From NCBI RefSeq assembly GCF_907164915.1, contig NC_061862.1, forward strand, positions 30,820,628 to 30,884,627: DNA of 64,000 nt, in the 5' to 3' direction. Below, in pieces: positions 1 through 12,073 of this stretch; the first letter of the stretch is position 1; each line of letters opens with the position of its first letter. The DNA is from Impatiens glandulifera. Taxonomy: Eukaryota; Streptophyta; Magnoliopsida; Ericales; Balsaminaceae. The position numbers and the translations under genes were made by a program. The notes under the pieces were generated by a model that made no database searches, had not been told where the DNA came from, and worked only from the letters and a program-made list of their open reading frames with translations.

Positions 1-1
1 A

Positions 2-418
2 GCCCAAGAAGAAGAAAAGCAGAAAAATGAAACGGAAGAATCAAGAATCAAAGAGCATATTGGGGAAGTTAAAGAAAATCAACAAAGAAAAAATACAGAG
101 GAAGAAATCAAGGAAGAATCAGAGAAGGAAGAAAGTAATGATGTAGAGAAAGAAATCAATGTAAAATCAAATAATGAAGAAATCAACGAAACTGATGAAA
201 TAGGGGATAATGGAGAAGATAAACCTAAAGACAATGAAGATGAAGAGGAAGAAGATGAAATCAAATATACAACAGAGAATAAAAAAATAGAGGAAACTAA
301 GGTTGTTGATCCTCAAACACGTAAAACTAAAATTGAGAAAAGTAGTGACAAAAGCCCTGATATCCTGAAGAAGAATACATTTTATTATATTAGTACGAGT
401 TCATATAGAGGAGATTAA
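2..418 (+). CDS. C-terminal part of a Glu/Lys-rich protein (5' end outside window)
   Basis: An open reading frame enters from the left edge in frame 2 and stops at TAA 416-418, giving about 138 residues. The composition is extreme: runs of Glu, Lys, Asn and Asp (for example an EDEEEEDE stretch near residue 80), few hydrophobic residues, and a short C-terminus ending YYISTSSYRGD. It is probably disordered and highly charged. No catalytic motif or membrane segment is visible. A second short open stretch in another frame (about 460-540, rich in Arg, Lys and Gly) follows, so the true gene could be spliced or frameshifted. I do not recognise the family. It could be the tail of a host nuclear or cytoskeletal protein, or of a transposon-encoded protein. 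Confidence 0.5.
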   Translation, partial: AQEEEKQKNETEESRIKEHIGEVKENQQRKNTEEEIKEESEKEESNDVEKEINVKSNNEEINETDEIGDNGEDKPKDNEDEEEEDEIKYTTENKKIEETKVVDPQTRKTKIEKSSDKSPDILKKNTFYYISTSSYRGD

Positions 419-1480
419 ACAATAAGAGTAGACAAACATCATCATCGGCTTCAATTCAATCTCCCTTCATGAAGAACGGAAGAAGAATGAGACGTGGAAG
501 AATACAATATGGTCAAAAGGCGGATATGGAGACAACATAGGTTGGGATAGCTAGATTGTAGTCTTTGTTCATTATAATCTGTGTTTTGTAATTTGATTTG
601 ACAATCACCATTCAGAAACTTTTGGATCTTTTGTTTGTTATCTTACAATCAAAACTAGGGTTTGTTTAATTTTGATTATTGACCACTCCCATTTTTGGGC
701 CTTTTAATGAAATGGTATTAAACCGTTTTTCCAAAAAAATAAACTAAATATTATAAAATAGGGTGTTGAGTATAATCTGAATCAAATTAACTTTTAGGCC
801 TAGTTATTTTTTAAATAATTTTAATATAATCAAATATAATTTTATTTTACTTTTAGATCATTTATTTATTAATTAAAATATTAAAATGTCTTATATTTAA
901 TTATTATTATTATATATTAATATATTTTAAGAGATTGTTCGTTCACTTTATTTTTAAATTTAACCATACTTAAAATCGTTTTATACTTTCTCTAATAAAT
1001 CATATCATTCAAATCATTAACCAAAATATTAAAATATTCTCTATTTTTAAAAAAATAAAATTCATTTTATTATTATATATTTGTAACACCAAAAATTGCC
1101 CATCTCGAAAAGGTGTTTTCGTTACTCGATAGTCGCACCCCATTAATCACATTTCTCGAGTGAGACGATAAACCAAAATGGTAAGTTTGTGTATAGTACA
1201 TTTATAAATATCGATTTAGAGTGGCTTTGATTTTCTTAGAGTCGTCACCTAATTATTTCTCGAGTAATTAAGAAAAAAAGTTGTGTGATTTAAATGTGTT
1301 TTAGTGATTCTATTCTTGGTTTGGTGTTTGGTTACTCATGTTTAAATGCGTTTTATATCTTAATTTTTTTTGTTAACCTAATGCTAAGGGTGATTGTGAT
1401 CTTTTGATTTTTTTTACGAATAAGCATACTTACAAGTATAAAGAAAATAAAAAAATGAAAGTCATATGTACAAATCTATA
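419..1480. other. Non-coding, 3' flank and AT-rich filler
   Basis: Follows the acidic ORF. 541-730 has a T-rich, UTR-like character. The rest is AT-rich, with a short less AT-rich patch at 1085-1260. No ORF or RNA gene is recognised. Confidence 0.4.
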
Positions 1481-1490
1481 TATATATATA

Positions 1491-1705
1491 ATGATGCTTA
1501 ATTTTTAAAGTGTTCGGATTGCCGGGTCGAGAGTTGTGGTTAATTTGGATATTTATGTGAGAGTAATGGATACTTGGGTCGGATTGTGGGTTGACCCTCC
1601 CATAAACTTAAAACGGTTAAAAATAAATTTAAAAATTTTATTTGTAGGTTTCGAACTTGCAACCTAACAAAAACAAGTACAACCTTTTAACCAACTAAGC
1701 TAACA
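1491..1705 (-). mobile_element. tRNA-derived SINE-like element, minus strand
   Basis: On the minus strand an A-box-like TAGCTTAGTTGG (1702 to 1691) is followed by a B box GTTCGAAAC (1656 to 1648), 46 nt apart. This is the layout of an internal RNA polymerase III promoter. About 150 nt of body follows, ending in a TA-rich tail at 1477-1490. A second copy lies at 1809-2011 with only scattered differences, which marks the unit as a mobile repeat. Length and structure fit a plant tRNA-derived SINE. No target-site duplication was established, and the parent tRNA is not identified. Confidence 0.6.
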
Positions 1706-1808
1706 ACACTTTATATTTAAAATTCAACACCAAATTTGTTGAACGCGAGACATTTAATCAATAAAAGTTCAAATTTTTAACTAACTAATATATATATATA
1801 TATATATA

Positions 1809-2011
1809 ATGATGCTTAATTTTTAAAGTGTCCGGATTGTCGGGTCGAGAGCTGTGGTTAATTTGGATATTTATGTGAGAGTAAATGGATACTTGGGTCG
1901 GATTGTGGGTTGACCTGCCCATAAACTTAAAACGGTTAAAAATAAATTTAAAAATGTTATTTGTAGGTTTCGAACTTGCAACCTAACATAACAAATACAA
2001 CCTTTAACCAA
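1809..2011 (-). mobile_element. Second SINE-like copy, 5'-truncated
   Basis: A direct repeat of 1491-1694, starting at the same ATGATGCTTA boundary next to a (TA)n tract (about 1786-1808). It keeps the B box on the minus strand, but similarity ends inside the A-box region near 2011. It therefore looks 5'-truncated relative to the first copy. Both copies face the same way about 115 bp apart, so local duplication is an alternative to independent insertion. Confidence 0.55.
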
Positions 2012-3719
2012 ATGTGATTGAGATGTAGTTTTCGAGGGATAATAGACCGGTATCATTTGAAAGTGGTTAAAGAAATATGAATTAAATATTTAATTGACCA
2101 AAGTGTGAGGTCACGATGCTAATTATTAAAAAATATGAATCAAATATTTGATTGACAAAGTGAAAGTGTAAAGTTACGAAATGAGAGATTATTCGGAAAA
2201 AATATGTGATGAAACATGTAAGAAAATAAGTTGTTTTATCGAAGTGAATAAAATGTGGAATGAAAGCGTTATATTTTTTATTTTAATAATTTTAAATATT
2301 GAATAAATATTATTATAACTTTTTTAATTTATTTTATTTTTATCCTTATTCGTGTGCATCGTACGGAAATTTTCCTAGTATATATAAAAAATACTAAAAA
2401 ATAGATAAATGGTTAAACAAAATCTCAGATGCATAACATCTCAAAACTAATGCATTTATCATCCCTCTCCCATTTTATTTAAGGGATTTTTTTACTACCA
2501 TCATCACCGTTCCATTCGGATTTGGGGAATCCCGCGGAGCAATGTTTATACCATATTTACTAAAAAAATATTATATTAACGAATTTTTTAATATAATATA
2601 TATTGTAATATATTGAAAATTTATATTATTATAAAAAATAAACTCAAAACTCTTATAAAATATAATGAATAAATAAATATATCGGTGATTTTATATATTT
2701 AATTGTGTTTATAGTGTTCGGGGCAGAATCAGGGTAAGATAATGGTAGGTCAGACGGAGAACACAAATATTCTCACTACCCCATTCTGGGTCAACTACCG
2801 GTCAAACCGGGAAAAAACCTTCCAAACGGAATAATTTGGTTCGATTACCGCGGAACAATTTCAAATTGTCATCTTAATTACGAGTAACAGAGAACAACCG
2901 AAATCCAAAATTTATTTGGGCTTAAATTCTTGTTTTAACTTGTGTAATCAAATTCCAAAACGCAACAATGAATCATGAATATTGAAAAAATCATCTAAAA
3001 TTCTTCAAACCAGACTCTTTTATTTTTTAATCATATCAAAACATGTTTTATACTACAATTATTTATTACATTAATATACAACATTAGACATCTTTTCATA
3101 CATTTCCATATAAATAACCAAATTCAAAACACAATTTTATAAATTCAACTAATTCATACAAATTTGAGGAGTTTGAGTTAAATTGAATTTATGCAATTGG
3201 ATATAGAAAAATCTAAACATACTCAATTTCAATATTAACACAATTCAACAATTAAACCAACATACCGTCAACAAAACCGAAGATAATCAAATGCATTTTA
3301 TTAAAAATTGAAATTTCAAAATGAAAGAATTACAAGATGAGGATCTTACAATGATTAAAGGTATCCTTTAGAGATGAACAACAAAATTTCAAAACAAAAT
3401 GACCTAATTAAGGTAACAAGAAGGCAATTATTGAGTTTTAGCTTAAAAAAAAATAAAATAAAGAAAGAGGAAGTCTGGGAGACTGTCCTCCTTACGATAA
3501 ACTAGTGTATGGTATCTATAGAGTGTTGTAAAAAAAATAGGTTAAACTTCAAATTAGTCAGAATTTCAATTTTATTCATTTTTGACCTAGACGCGTTTGA
3601 TTATTGTTGGCGAATTCTGAAGTGTTGATTTTAATTAAAATTATTTTTTTCGATCCGATAAATAAGAAAGTTTTTCAAAAACTAATTATTTATTTAATAG
3701 ATTTAAAATATATTAATCC
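2012..3719. other. AT-rich non-coding, with a decayed hAT-MITE-like patch
   Basis: No gene is seen. 2480-2860 holds GC-richer fragments (CCCGCGGAGCAATG, GGTCAAACCGGG) of the kind found in degenerate plant hAT-type MITEs. Ends and TSD could not be set. The rest is AT-rich filler. Confidence 0.3.
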
Positions 3720-3850
3720 CACCAAAGTGTCCCGGTAAAAAGAGTCGATCTAAGAGATCAAAATATTATGGGTTCGATTTCTACCGGAAGCGTTTTGAAT
3801 GTCAGCGGAGGACCATAACGGTGAAATGCTATACTAATTTTTCGTATTTA
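3720..3850 (+). mobile_element. tRNA-derived SINE relic, plus strand (copy 1)
   Basis: Matches the sequence at 19632-19770 along its whole length. Shared blocks are the AAGAGTCGA segment, the B box (GTTCGATTT, 3772-3780), a GAAGCGTTTT block, AGCGGAGG and a GAAAT-ATGCTA-like tail before an AT-rich end. The A-box region here is degenerate (GTGTCCCGGTA), whereas the other copy keeps TAGTTTAGTGG. The pair defines a short tRNA-like SINE family. Confidence 0.55.
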
Positions 3851-5804
3851 ATTTTTTTTAAAATATATTAATAATAGATTAAATTTTCGAAAATTTAATC
3901 TACTATTAATTTAAAATGCTAAATTAATTATTTTGGAGTTAAATTTACGTAACAATACTCTAAAAATAATTATTCGTTTAATAATACATGCAATTAACTC
4001 GTATATGATTTTTTTTTATATTAATATGCTTGAAAATTATAAAATTATAAGAAAAATGATTGTTTAGAAATATATAATAATTTGTAAAAGTTATAATATG
4101 TTTTAATGTTTTTATTAATAATTTGAATATACTATATTCTTGATTATCATTTGAGATTTTCAAATAATATTTTCAACTAAAGTTATTAAAAATTATATTA
4201 ATTATTTTCATATTTTTTAATTTATTAAAATTAGCACGACTCAATATTAATAGTGTTGTTCTTAATAGAAATTGAATTTGTAATATTTGATATTTTAAAG
4301 AGAAAAAAATTCAATCCTAATGAATTGTTGATGAAAATCTTATGCAAAGGATATATAAAATTATTATGTATTTCTTTAATTGAAAATCACAAGTAAGATT
4401 TCAACTTTAGTATTCATTTATCATTGTGCCTAATGCACAAGGACTTTAAGGAACTGTAATTATTGATTGTTGTATGGTCTTTGTCAATGATAAAAATATA
4501 TAAAATTTTAATTACATTGCATAAATATTGATGTTAAATGCCCTTACAATAATACATAACCGGAATAGCACTCACACGATACCTTTAACAACAGGAAATT
4601 AATAGGTCATAATGGTAGTTAAAAACAATCCAGTATAATTTTTTATAAACTACAATAAATTAAGAGGTTAATTATAATTTTTGAAAAGTAATTTCATGTT
4701 TTATAAATTAGTTTGGGCCTTTAATTTGAAAGGCACTGACTTTCACGTGCATTCTTGATTGCTTGAGCTTGAGAAAAGTAACTGTAGAAAGAGAGTAAAT
4801 AAAATAGTGGTAGCATTCTCGATAGAAGGTCTCTTCATTCAATCATATCTCATTCCTTTTGCCTCTCTGATCATCTCTCTCTGGAATATGCAGGTACAGT
4901 AGTACTCTTCGATAACTGCAATGGTACTTTTCAAATCCAGTCAAACCCTAATTAATGGATCTACCACATTCATTTATTACATATCTATTTACAAAATTAA
5001 TGGGCCTTCTTTAGAGTTCGATAAGAATTAACTCATAATCATTATACATATTCCTTCACTAATGAAAATATCAAAATACATTTTTTTTTTATTTTATTAA
5101 ATATTAAATCTTTTACCCAATAACTAAATCCCAACAAGACCTTAAGTATTTTAAGTTACCTTTAAAAAATATTTTTTTTTGTTTCCTTAAACATCTCAAT
5201 ATTTTATTAAATCATTTTAACTATTAAAAAAAACTTATCGACTAAATTCAATTTTTTTTTTATTAAATTAAATGCTTAAAATAATAATTTAATAATTTAT
5301 CTTAAATAACATATTTATTTATCAAACAATATTTTATTTTGAAAAAAATAAAATAATAATTCTAATAAACTCCAGATCAAACAAGTCCTTAGTGCACAAG
5401 CTCTTAGTGCTTGTTTGATTTAGTTATTTGGAATCTTTGTCTAATGTTTTTGAAAAAAAAATAAATTATTTGAGTTTTAAATAGTTAAATTATTATAATA
5501 TAAATGTTATTTTATATTTAAAATTTATAAAATAAGAAAATATATTATAATAATTTGATTAATTAATTTATTGAAAATAATAAAATATAATTTTAGAGGG
5601 ATTTATTTTTGATAAACCCCGAAGTTCAAAGTTTGTTTGATTATTGAGTTTTATAAGATTAAAGGTTTAAAAAATAAAAATTATTTATTAATATATCAAT
5701 CAAATTATTTAATTTGTTAATAAGATAAGTATTCTTTATTTTTATTAATTTAAAATTTAAAATATAAAAATTATTGTACATAGTTTTAAATTACGATTCG
5801 GGGA
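3851..5804. other. AT-rich non-coding, with a possible gene-start remnant at 4740-4900
   Basis: Mostly AT-rich. 4740-4900 stands out: a CACGTG G-box at 4744-4749, a CT-rich leader-like stretch at 4815-4885, and ATGCAGGTAC at 4887, which could be a tiny first exon with a splice donor. No following exon is recognised, so this may be the relic of a promoter and 5' UTR. An inverted pair GATCAAACAAG / CTTGTTTGAT (about 5380-5422) looks like MITE ends. Confidence 0.25.
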
Positions 5805-5968
5805 TGGTAATGGGTACCTTACCCGTCGGGTAGTAAAGTACTCATCCCCTAACCCGATTTTTAATTTTCTACCCGATCTCGACCCTGAACCCGATGGGTA
5901 TCTCTATTTATATCCCCAACTCCGATTCGTCGGGTACCCGATCTCCGACGGGTACCCATTACCCGCTA
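5805..5968. repeat. Foldback element with GGTAATGGGTACC arms
   Basis: The left arm GATGGTAATGGGTACC (about 5807-5822) pairs with GGGTACCCATTACC (about 5950-5963). The interior is full of CGGGTA / TACCCG motifs on both strands. This is typical of the tips of plant hAT-type MITEs, but no flanking duplication was found. The true element may extend into the AT-rich sequence to the right. Confidence 0.4.
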
Positions 5969-8508
5969 TTAAATATTAAAAAAATATTATATTTTAATTA
6001 ACAAATTTAAACTAAAATTATATAAATTTAATATATTATATTAATAATATGTTATTACAAAATATAATTAAAAAACTATTAATAAATATTTTATCCATAA
6101 ACAATATATCTTTAATTATCTACACTATATAATGTAAATTCATCCGTACTACAAAAATAAAAATAAACTTAAAACTGATAATACAAAATTCTTAATTAAA
6201 CACAAACTTAAAAAATCATTAAATTATTTTTCTCACAATAAAAAAAACATTATTCTTGAATACACTTCTTTAACGCTTATAAATTACAACTATGTGAATT
6301 GTATGAAATTTTATAACCTTATTTTAAACTTTTAGCACTATATGTACAAAAAATATATATATTGAAAGTACATAAAGAAGCTGATTTTGAAATGACTCTT
6401 AAAAAATATACCATGGTTAAGGTGACAACCATCATGAGAGCTTTTACTTGCAACAATAAGTGTTCAGTTAGGTTTCAATTTTTAAGACAATGTAATGTTT
6501 TGATGTGTTTTTTCTTTTAATATACATGTGAATAGATTATATATAAATTTGAAATATCTTTAAAGATTAAAAAAATCTATACTTCTAAAAATGAAACGGC
6601 CAACATCGAATTTAAACAAATTATGGACCTATCTTATCTGAAGTAAGAGTCTTTTGGATGTCGAAACTCAAAAAGTGTGAACAATGACGGTTTTGTCTAC
6701 ATTGGATGTGTATGTAGTGTCCTCTAGTCTTCCTCTTTGTCTTAATCAATATGTGTGGTTAATGCTTCAATTCAAATATTGCATCATTTCTAGATAGATA
6801 ACTAATTTGACTGATGGGTTGTTGCGACTCTTTTAACTTATATATTTATATTCTCATCCTCAATCCATAGAGTAAGATTTTAGAATCAAAATTGAGAAAC
6901 TCCATTTACAAGTTTGGTTCATATATCCCATCATTTGAGATTTGCTAGCTACCATCTTAATTTTAAGCCAAACATATTGTTGGATCAGCTCATTTGGCAG
7001 TTGGGCCTGAAAATTAATAAAGCTCATTAAGACATATTTAATTAAAAAAAAAACTAACACAGTTGTTTGGTTTTTGGTTCTCTCTCCCTCTTCCTCTATT
7101 GAAACAGCAAATTCCTGCATTGAAGCAACATTTTCTTTTTCTAATTTACTTTATCTTTTCTAATGAATGTGGACTCCAAACGATTCGCACGTGAAATAGT
7201 TGAACGAGTTGTCGGACTTTTGACTTCAATACAGTTATCTTTCCAAAGATTTACATTACGAAGACTATATCTGTTCTGCAACATTTTCTCCCTCTCTCGT
7301 TCGAGGACCTTGATCTACAGTTTCACAATTAAGACTGAATTTGTTTTCATGCTTGGTTCTATTTTCACATTAGAGTATTGCAGGAATTAGAGCTCAATGC
7401 CCGTTATTCCTCAATCCCTTTGTCCAACAACAAAGATTCCTCATTCCTCACTACTGGTAAATTGTAAACTTAAGGGCGTCTACTGTTTTTGATTTAATTA
7501 TTTTTCCAATAATCACCTGTTAAAAAATTTCTGCAAGGAGGCGGAGAGAATGAAATTGTTTAGAAATATTCGAAGAAGACAATGCTTAAAGGAATGAGAT
7601 ACGCTGAACTTGAAGTAAGGAGGTCAATACTTTCTCATTTCTTTTGTTTCCCTTATATTTCTGCAAGTCACTTCTATGCTATAATTCATTAGCTTATGAA
7701 CTGGTATTTGTTTTGAGTATTCTGTTTGTGTGAATACAACATCTATTATTTCTTACTTGTGTGATTTATGTAGAAATTGTCCAACCATTCGAGAGTTCAG
7801 TAGATATAAAAATAACATAATTTATAAATTAATATTGGTTGCTATATTTATGATTTATGCCATCATGGACAGGTCTGTAATGGTTAACACTTGTACAATG
7901 GATATTTTTTTTAAATCCCTCTTAATATATGTCGATTAGTGAAACATAGATGCAACTTTGGTCATTTACTGACCCTCAATCATTGAAATGGAAATGGTTA
8001 AGTAACATGGATAGAGGCATGATCATGCATTAATGTCATGGAAGCGTAAGTATGTGGATGATATTTGGGCGCACAGTGTCATCTCATATTTGTACACCTC
8101 AATAAGTTTCCTTTGTTTCTTCTTGAGCTTTCTTCTTTTGAACATAGAAGAAATGAAATGTACCGAATTAGTAGAAGCGTTAATGTTGAAAGGATACTTG
8201 ACTGTTTAGTCATATAACTAAGTGATCATTATACAATTTACGTATTAATATATTTAATTATTTTATTTAAAAATAAATCGCGGTCCAACCGATCGAACCG
8301 AAATTTGCTTAAAAAATTGGGTTGATGACCGGAACAATTTTCAAAACAGTGATACTTTGATACCTTATCTCACACAAATCTCAAATAACATAATTTTTTA
8401 TTTCTATTATTTTCAAAACAATGATATTAGATAATTTGTTGATGTATCTATTATTCGATGGTGATATAAGTTGATCATGCTGATTTTGATTATTGGATCT
8501 TCTAAGAT
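5969..8508. other. AT-rich region with exon-like but unassigned stretches
   Basis: No gene is recognised. 6600-8200 is less AT-rich. It contains a 75-codon ORF on plus (7163-7390), an 86-codon ORF on minus (6860-7120), and exon-like pieces with possible splice signals around 7380-7470 and 7535-7615. None carries a motif I can name. It could be a degraded host gene or captured sequence inside a transposon. Confidence 0.25.
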
Positions 8509-8768
8509 CAGTTATGAAGAAATGAAACTTTAGAAAATAGAGAAGGGACGTAATAATATTTTATTGAAGAAGAAAAGTTTTTAGAGATTTTAGTGTTGTA
8601 TATCAACTTTTACAAACAACCCTTATAAAAGAGTAATTAGCCTAGGAACCCTAAATTGCTTATACATACAGACTCAACCTCATTAATAATTAAATAAGCC
8701 CTAATTACATAAAAGACAATTAAGACCAACAACTCTCAATTTACTGACAATTAATGCTTAAACTCACA
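8509..8768 (-). repeat. 3' LTR of the copia element
   Basis: About 260 bp, aligned almost end to end with 11816-12073. On the minus strand it begins TGTGAGTTTAAGC, directly after the polypurine tract. Its outer boundary is uncertain by a few bases. Confidence 0.8.
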
Positions 8769-9120
8769 ATCTCCCTCGTAAGCCTTGATTTGGTTCAAGA
8801 TTCTTCACGACGAGCAGCTCTCGCATCTCCACAAATTTGACTCTTGTCAGTGTCTTGGTGAGAATGTATGCACATTGCTCTCTTGTACTTACAAGCTCTA
8901 CAACGATCTGTCGATTCTTAACACATTCACAGATGAAGTGGAACCGAGTGTCGATGTGTTTGTTGCGTCCATGAAACACCGAATTCTTCATTAATGCTAT
9001 TGTGGACTTGTTGTCGACATAAAGGGTTGCCAGCCTTGGCTCGCATCCGATCACCTTTCTCAAAAAAATTCTCAACCAAAGTCCTTGACACGACGCTGCA
9101 GTAGCGGCTATAAACTCCAC
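8764..9120 (-). pseudogene. Copia RNase H domain (C-terminus of pol)
   Basis: A 118-codon open stretch carries the hallmarks of Ty1/copia RNase H: an EFIAATAASCQGLWLR segment, then LYVDNKSTIALMKN and HIDTRFHFICECV. It ends in the polypurine tract and 3' LTR. The enzyme would degrade RNA in the RNA-DNA hybrid during reverse transcription. It is cut off from the RT upstream by frameshifts and stops, so no functional pol is made. Confidence 0.8.
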
Positions 9121-9129
9121 CTCACATGA

Positions 9130-10260
9130 AGATAAAGTAACAATTCACTACTTTTGAGATTGTTAGGTTATCAAATTCCCGTTGAGATAAAACACCATCC
9201 ATCTAGTGCTTTTTCTATCGTCTGTGTCACCGGCTAGGTCACTATCAGTAAAACCAATGAGTTCTTCAACTTTTTGTCCTCTTCTTAACTAAATCTCATA
9301 GCTCGTCGTTCCTTTCACGTAACGAATAATGTATTTTACTGTTTGTTGGTGTAGAGTGGAAGGTTGATCCAGGTATCGACTCACTATGCCAACTGCATAA
9401 GAGATATTAGGTCGAGTGTGCGTCAAACACCTAAGACACATGATAATATGCATATACTCTTTCAGATCCACTAAACTTCATTTCACATCCTTTCTGAGCT
9501 GCAACTTTACTTCCATCGGATACTTGCTCGAGTTGCAATCCTCCATTGTAAATTGTTTCAACACCTTCTTCGCATAAGCTTCCTGATTCACCTTGATACT
9601 ATCTTTCTTCTAGTCTACCTCGATACTAAGATAGTACCATAGTAGCCCGAGATCACTCATCTTAGACTACTTCATCATTTGTTTTTTGAACTCCTCAACA
9701 CAAGGACCCTTGATGCTTGATCCTATCACGATCAAGTGGTCGATGTATACGCCAACAATGAGTAATTCTTCTCCATGGTTTATCGTGTACACAACTTGCT
9801 CTTGAGAATATTTCAAGAAGCCGAGAATCATAATTCTCTTGTTGAGGCAAGTGTTCCACGCCCTTGGTGCTTGACGTAGTCCGTAGATAGTCTTTTATAA
9901 CTTGTACACCTTGTGCTATTTATTATTGATGATGAAGCCTTCACGTTGAGCAAAATCGACTTCTTCTTCAATGTCACCATTGAGAAATTCAGATTTGACA
10001 ACGAAGTGGTGAATCCCCCATCCACGGTAAGCTGCGATAATAAGAATTATCCTAACTGTGTCAAGTTTAGCCATCGGTACAAAGATCTCCTCAAAGTCAA
10101 CGCCTTGCTTATGCACATAACCGTTCGCTACCAATCTCGCTTTATGCTTGAAGATGTTGCCTTTGCTATCTCTTTTCAACTTGAAAACTCACTTTAATTT
10201 GATGGTCTTGTGACCGGGTGGTAAGTCAGTGAGCTCCAATGTCTTGTTCTTCCTAATGGA
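9130..10260 (-). pseudogene. Copia reverse transcriptase, inactivated
   Basis: Reading 10260 down to 9130, the RVT_2 family order is visible: NKTLELTDLPPGHKTIKLK, then a stop where the family has Trp, then KHKARLVANGY, ..DTVRIILIIAA.., the catalytic region, and further on HTRPNISYAVGIVSRYLDQP and KYIIRYVKGT. The catalytic YVDD box reads YIDH (9736-9747), so the second essential Asp is His. Several stops and frame changes break the ORF. It is an old, inactive copy. Confidence 0.8.
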
Positions 10261-10490
10261 CTCGAGCTCTTTCTTCATGGCCTCATATATCATGACTCTT
10301 TAAATGTCGCCTCGTGATATGTTATTGGCTCATCGGTGGTGAGAAACAACAATTCATCATGATCCCATCTCTACTAGTGGTGCCTCCGCATAGACATCTC
10401 GTAGGATTCCAAACTCCACAAAATTTTGTACGAGCTTAATGTTGTCGTTACACCACTCCCACTTCTTCTACTCAAACACAGCATCTCTAC

Positions 10491-11020
10491 TCACATATAT
10501 TTTCCCACAAGCTGGTCAACAAACATGCGTGTCTTGCTTTCGTCTTCGAACTTCACATTTCTGGTAATTTTTTCGTCGAGCTCATTGAGCTTCTCTCGAT
10601 GACCTGTCATATGGTTGCTTGCTCCATTGTCAAGGTACCACACATCGGTGTGATTACATTCATCGCCACTTGTGAGGAGTTTCTCTATGACTTTATCTTT
10701 ATTGAGTAACACCACCTCTAGTTCCTCCTTAGACGGTTCTTGCACGAACTCTTCAAGGTTTGTCTCCTCGTCTTCGGAAAAAGTATTTATCACTCCTTCA
10801 ACAAACATTGATATTGGCTCCTCGTCATAGAAGTTAGTGCGATTTGCCTCATCGTCTTCGAGAAAAGAATTCGTCACTACCTCATCAAACATTAATGTTG
10901 GCTCCTCTTCATAGAAGCTAATGAGGTTTGCCTCATCGTCAAACCTTTTGTTATAGAACTGAGACACATAGTGCACGTACTTTTGACAAGCATAACACTT
11001 AAATATGCTCTTGTCTTTGC
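10491..11020 (-). pseudogene. Copia gag zinc knuckle plus aspartic protease
   Basis: Minus-strand reading gives a CCHC-like knuckle CYACQKYVHYVSQF (about 10990-10950) in which the last Cys is Phe. An acidic linker with two repeats of an F-E-E-P-x-x-M-F-x-E-V pattern follows, then WYLDNGASNHMTG, the retropepsin active-site region of copia elements (DNGA where active enzymes have DSGA). The 161-codon ORF (10491-10976) ends where the sequence jumps to a post-integrase YVSRDAVFE-like segment at about 10490. Protease is thus joined almost directly to the far side of integrase. Confidence 0.75.
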
Positions 11021-11039
11021 GGGGCTTGTGTCTTCTTAT

Positions 11040-11804
11040 GGATGTGAGCTTTCTCCACGACCTCCACCTTCACCTCACATTTTTCCATGACATCAGTTAT
11101 CTCCACCGTTGCCACTACGACTCGACGATCCAAAAGAAAAACCAACTTCTCTGTTTTTCTTCATTCGTGACAACCATTCATCATGCATGATCCTCCTCTT
11201 GGTCTTCGTAGCCGTGAAGTCTCTCCTCATGGACTTTGAGACGACCGAAGATCTCCTAAACAAACATATTTTTGAGGCCACCAAATTGCTCGATCGCTGT
11301 AACGATTTACATGTATGTTTGTGCTACGGCTCTAAGGAACTTCTTGACGACGAAGATCTCCTCCACCTTCTCTCCAAATGAGCGGATACCAATCACGATG
11401 GCTGTCAATTTCATGGTAAAATCATCCATTGATTTCCCCATTCTTCATGAGAATCGCCTCGAATTATGTATTCAAGGTTTGCACTTTTTCCTATTGACTA
11501 TCTCCACTCCAACATGCATTGTCTTTAACGTCTTTTAGGATAGCTTGGTAGAATCCTTCTCTACCACCATGAGAATGATGTCCTCGGGGAGCGCTTGATA
11601 GATGGCGACAAGAGCCATTTTATCCATCCGTTCATCGACCTGTGAGCATCATAGCTTCCCACATTCCTTGTGCTTATAAGTTTACCCCATCTTCAACGCC
11701 CACACCGAGTAGTTACTCTTCGTGAGTAACGGATAGGAGAGCGTCACATTCTCTTCTATTCCAATCTTCATTGCCACCATATCTCTAGTTGATTTTGACG
11801 ACAT
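11040..11804 (-). pseudogene. Copia gag (UBN2-type), frameshifted
   Basis: Starts at ATG 11804 (minus), reading MSSKSTRDMV, then LLTKSNYSVWALKM, the N-terminal signature of copia gag. Further on are SMDDFTMKLTAIV, FGEKVEEIFVVKKFLRA, IVTAIEQF and GRLKVHEERL, typical of the UBN2 gag domain. Several stops interrupt it. Gag would form the virus-like particle shell; this copy cannot. Confidence 0.75.
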
Positions 11805-11815
11805 GTTCTTTAGAA

Positions 11816-12073
11816 CAGTTATGAAGAAATGAAACTCTGGAAAATATAAAAGGACAATAATACTTTATTGAAGAGGAAAAGTTTATGAGAGACTTTAGTA
11901 TTGTATATCAACATTTACAAATAACCCTTATAAAGGAGTAATTAGCCAAGAAACCCTAAATTACTTATACATAGAAACTCAAACTCATTAATAATTAAAT
12001 AAGCCCTAATTGCATAAAAGACAATTAAGACCAACAATTCTCAATTTACTGATAATCAATGCTTAAACTCATA
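11816..12073 (-). repeat. 5' LTR of the copia element
   Basis: Partner of 8509-8768, with many small differences, which points to an old insertion. The outer end reads TATGAG on the minus strand instead of the expected TGTGAG. Confidence 0.8.

Larger units (their letters stand above)
8509..12073 (-). mobile_element. Decayed Ty1/copia LTR retrotransposon, minus strand
   Basis: Two direct repeats of about 260 bp (8509-8768 and 11816-12073) flank copia coding relics that read on the minus strand in the order gag, protease, RT, RNase H. A purine tract (minus strand GAGGGAGAT, next to 8769) abuts the 3' LTR, as a polypurine tract should. No good tRNA-Met primer site follows the 5' LTR; gag starts only 12 bp inside it (ATG at 11804), so the leader seems deleted. 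The integrase core is missing. At about 3.56 kb it is shorter than the 4.5-5.5 kb typical of the family. No clear 5-bp TSD was found. Confidence 0.88.

Noticed and set aside
79..264. Ser-rich 61-codon minus-strand ORF
   Set aside because: Antisense shadow of the Glu/Lys-rich plus-strand frame (GAA/GAG read backwards gives Ser codons).
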